Source: Acidobacteria bacterium UBA823 (GTDB lineage Bacteria > Acidobacteriota > Vicinamibacteria > Vicinamibacterales > UBA823). Taken from it: a DNA stretch of 64,000 nucleotides. The position numbers and the translations under genes are program-made. The notes beneath the pieces were generated by a model. That model searched no databases. It saw only the letters and a program-made list of their open reading frames with translations, and had not been told where the DNA came from. The stretch spans positions 11,044 through 75,043 of the forward strand of contig DBHR01000080.1 in assembly GCA_002296225.1 (NCBI GenBank), in the 5' to 3' direction. Shown piece after piece: positions 63,604-64,000 of the stretch (its first letter is position 1; each line of letters begins with the position of its first letter).

Positions 63604-64000
63604 TTACCTCCGCCGCACAGTTCGCTGGCCGCGGACGGATTTTAGCGCTGGCCCGGTCGGTAGTGCATCAACGATCTCTCGCGTCGGCGCCACGTTTCTA
63701 CGCTGTCGGCCAAACCAGCCTGGCAGTGGTTCCATTGGCTTCGGCGCTTCGTGCTTTAAGTGCTCGAGCACTTCGAGGTATTTTCGTTCGATGACCGGCC
63801 AGGCGTAATGTCGTCGAAAGTACTGTGATCCGTTTCGGCTCAGCGCGGCGTGCAGCGGACGATTTGTCTCGAGTGCATGTAGCGTTTCCGCGAACTCTTC
63901 GTAGTTCTTGTAGTAAAGCCCAGCGTTGCTCCTGATGCATTGTCCCTGAAGGACATCGCAGCAGCCGTTGGCCAGCACCGGTCGGCTCATCGCCCATGCT
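63604..64000 (-). CDS. Glycosyltransferase family 4, C-terminal part (type A), cut by the window edge
   Basis: The frame is open from the right edge to a stop at 63604 and encodes the last 131 residues or so. A-W-A-M-S-R-P-V-L-A-N-G, R-S-N-A-G-L-Y-Y-K-N and a C-terminal helix with R-R-H-Y-A-W-P-V-I-E-R-K-Y match the C-terminal end of the type A enzyme at 59849. The N-terminal domain lies beyond the window. Its ATG at 63990 is internal, not a start. Confidence 0.87.
   Translation of the reverse strand, partial: AWAMSRPVLANGCCDVLQGQCIRSNAGLYYKNYEEFAETLHALETNRPLHAALSRNGSQYFRRHYAWPVIERKYLEVLEHLKHEAPKPMEPLPGWFGRQRRNVAPTREIVDALPTGPALKSVRGQRTVRRR

Noticed and set aside
1..64000. CRISPR arrays, insertion sequences, phage genes or integrases
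   Set aside because: No direct-repeat arrays, transposase motifs or phage-like genes were seen anywhere in the window.

Overview
This looks like a chromosomal segment of a Gram-negative, GC-rich bacterium. LpxD (lipid A synthesis), a TonB-dependent receptor, an RND efflux permease and many exported enzymes show an outer membrane. The plug-preceding domain of the TonB receptor (a carboxypeptidase-regulatory-like domain opening with GAIQGAIRDETNAVVPGV), the Abhydrolase_10 enzyme, several secreted beta-lactamase-fold hydrolases and the PDZ/7TM histidine kinase are typical of Acidobacteriota, perhaps the Vicinamibacteria. That taxonomic call is inference. No rRNA, tRNA, CRISPR array, phage or insertion sequence was seen.

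Layout. 0-9 kb: two exported serine hydrolases, an Abhydrolase_10 enzyme with an ACT-domain protein, an RRM protein that seems to start at AUU, a small parvulin and an OPT transporter. 9-17 kb: lpxD, a small unknown protein, a YkvI-like membrane protein; a minus-strand operon of LMW phosphatase, fructosamine-kinase-like enzyme and GT1 glycosyltransferase; then a Tat-exported TIM-barrel protein and an M20 peptidase. 17-24 kb: exported RidA, an RND permease, an MBL hydrolase, glnS and a DUF606 transporter. 24-29.5 kb: lutABC, a Gfo/Idh oxidoreductase and a rhamnulokinase-like kinase, plausibly one sugar/lactate catabolic operon. 29.5-31 kb: a thioredoxin-like/TPR gene with an in-frame UGA. 31-39 kb: M23 peptidase, DUF1015, serC, fatty acid desaturase, TonB receptor, rhomboid. 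39-50 kb: pcnB, polA, a ZIP transporter, a methyltransferase, inositol-phosphate synthase, acs and the methylmalonyl-CoA mutase alpha chain. 50-55 kb: a small unknown protein, gpmI-eno and two unknown exported proteins. 55-59.8 kb: a histidine kinase and an NtrC-type regulator. 59.8-64 kb: four glycosyltransferases, the last cut by the window edge.

The most interesting item is the gene at 29530-31005. A UGA codon lies exactly where the first Cys of a thioredoxin CxxC motif belongs. The reading frame continues through it, and 16 nt downstream begins a perfect 8-bp hairpin with a GGUC loop, the apical loop seen in the E. coli fdhF SECIS element. This points to an undescribed exported selenoprotein with two HMA-like domains, a Sec-containing thioredoxin-like domain (UxxG) and a TPR tail. 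Other points worth checking are a DNA polymerase I that has lost all four proofreading carboxylates and carries a natural Tyr at the dideoxynucleotide-discrimination position, the AUU start of the RRM gene, and the A-B-B-A arrangement of the glycosyltransferases.
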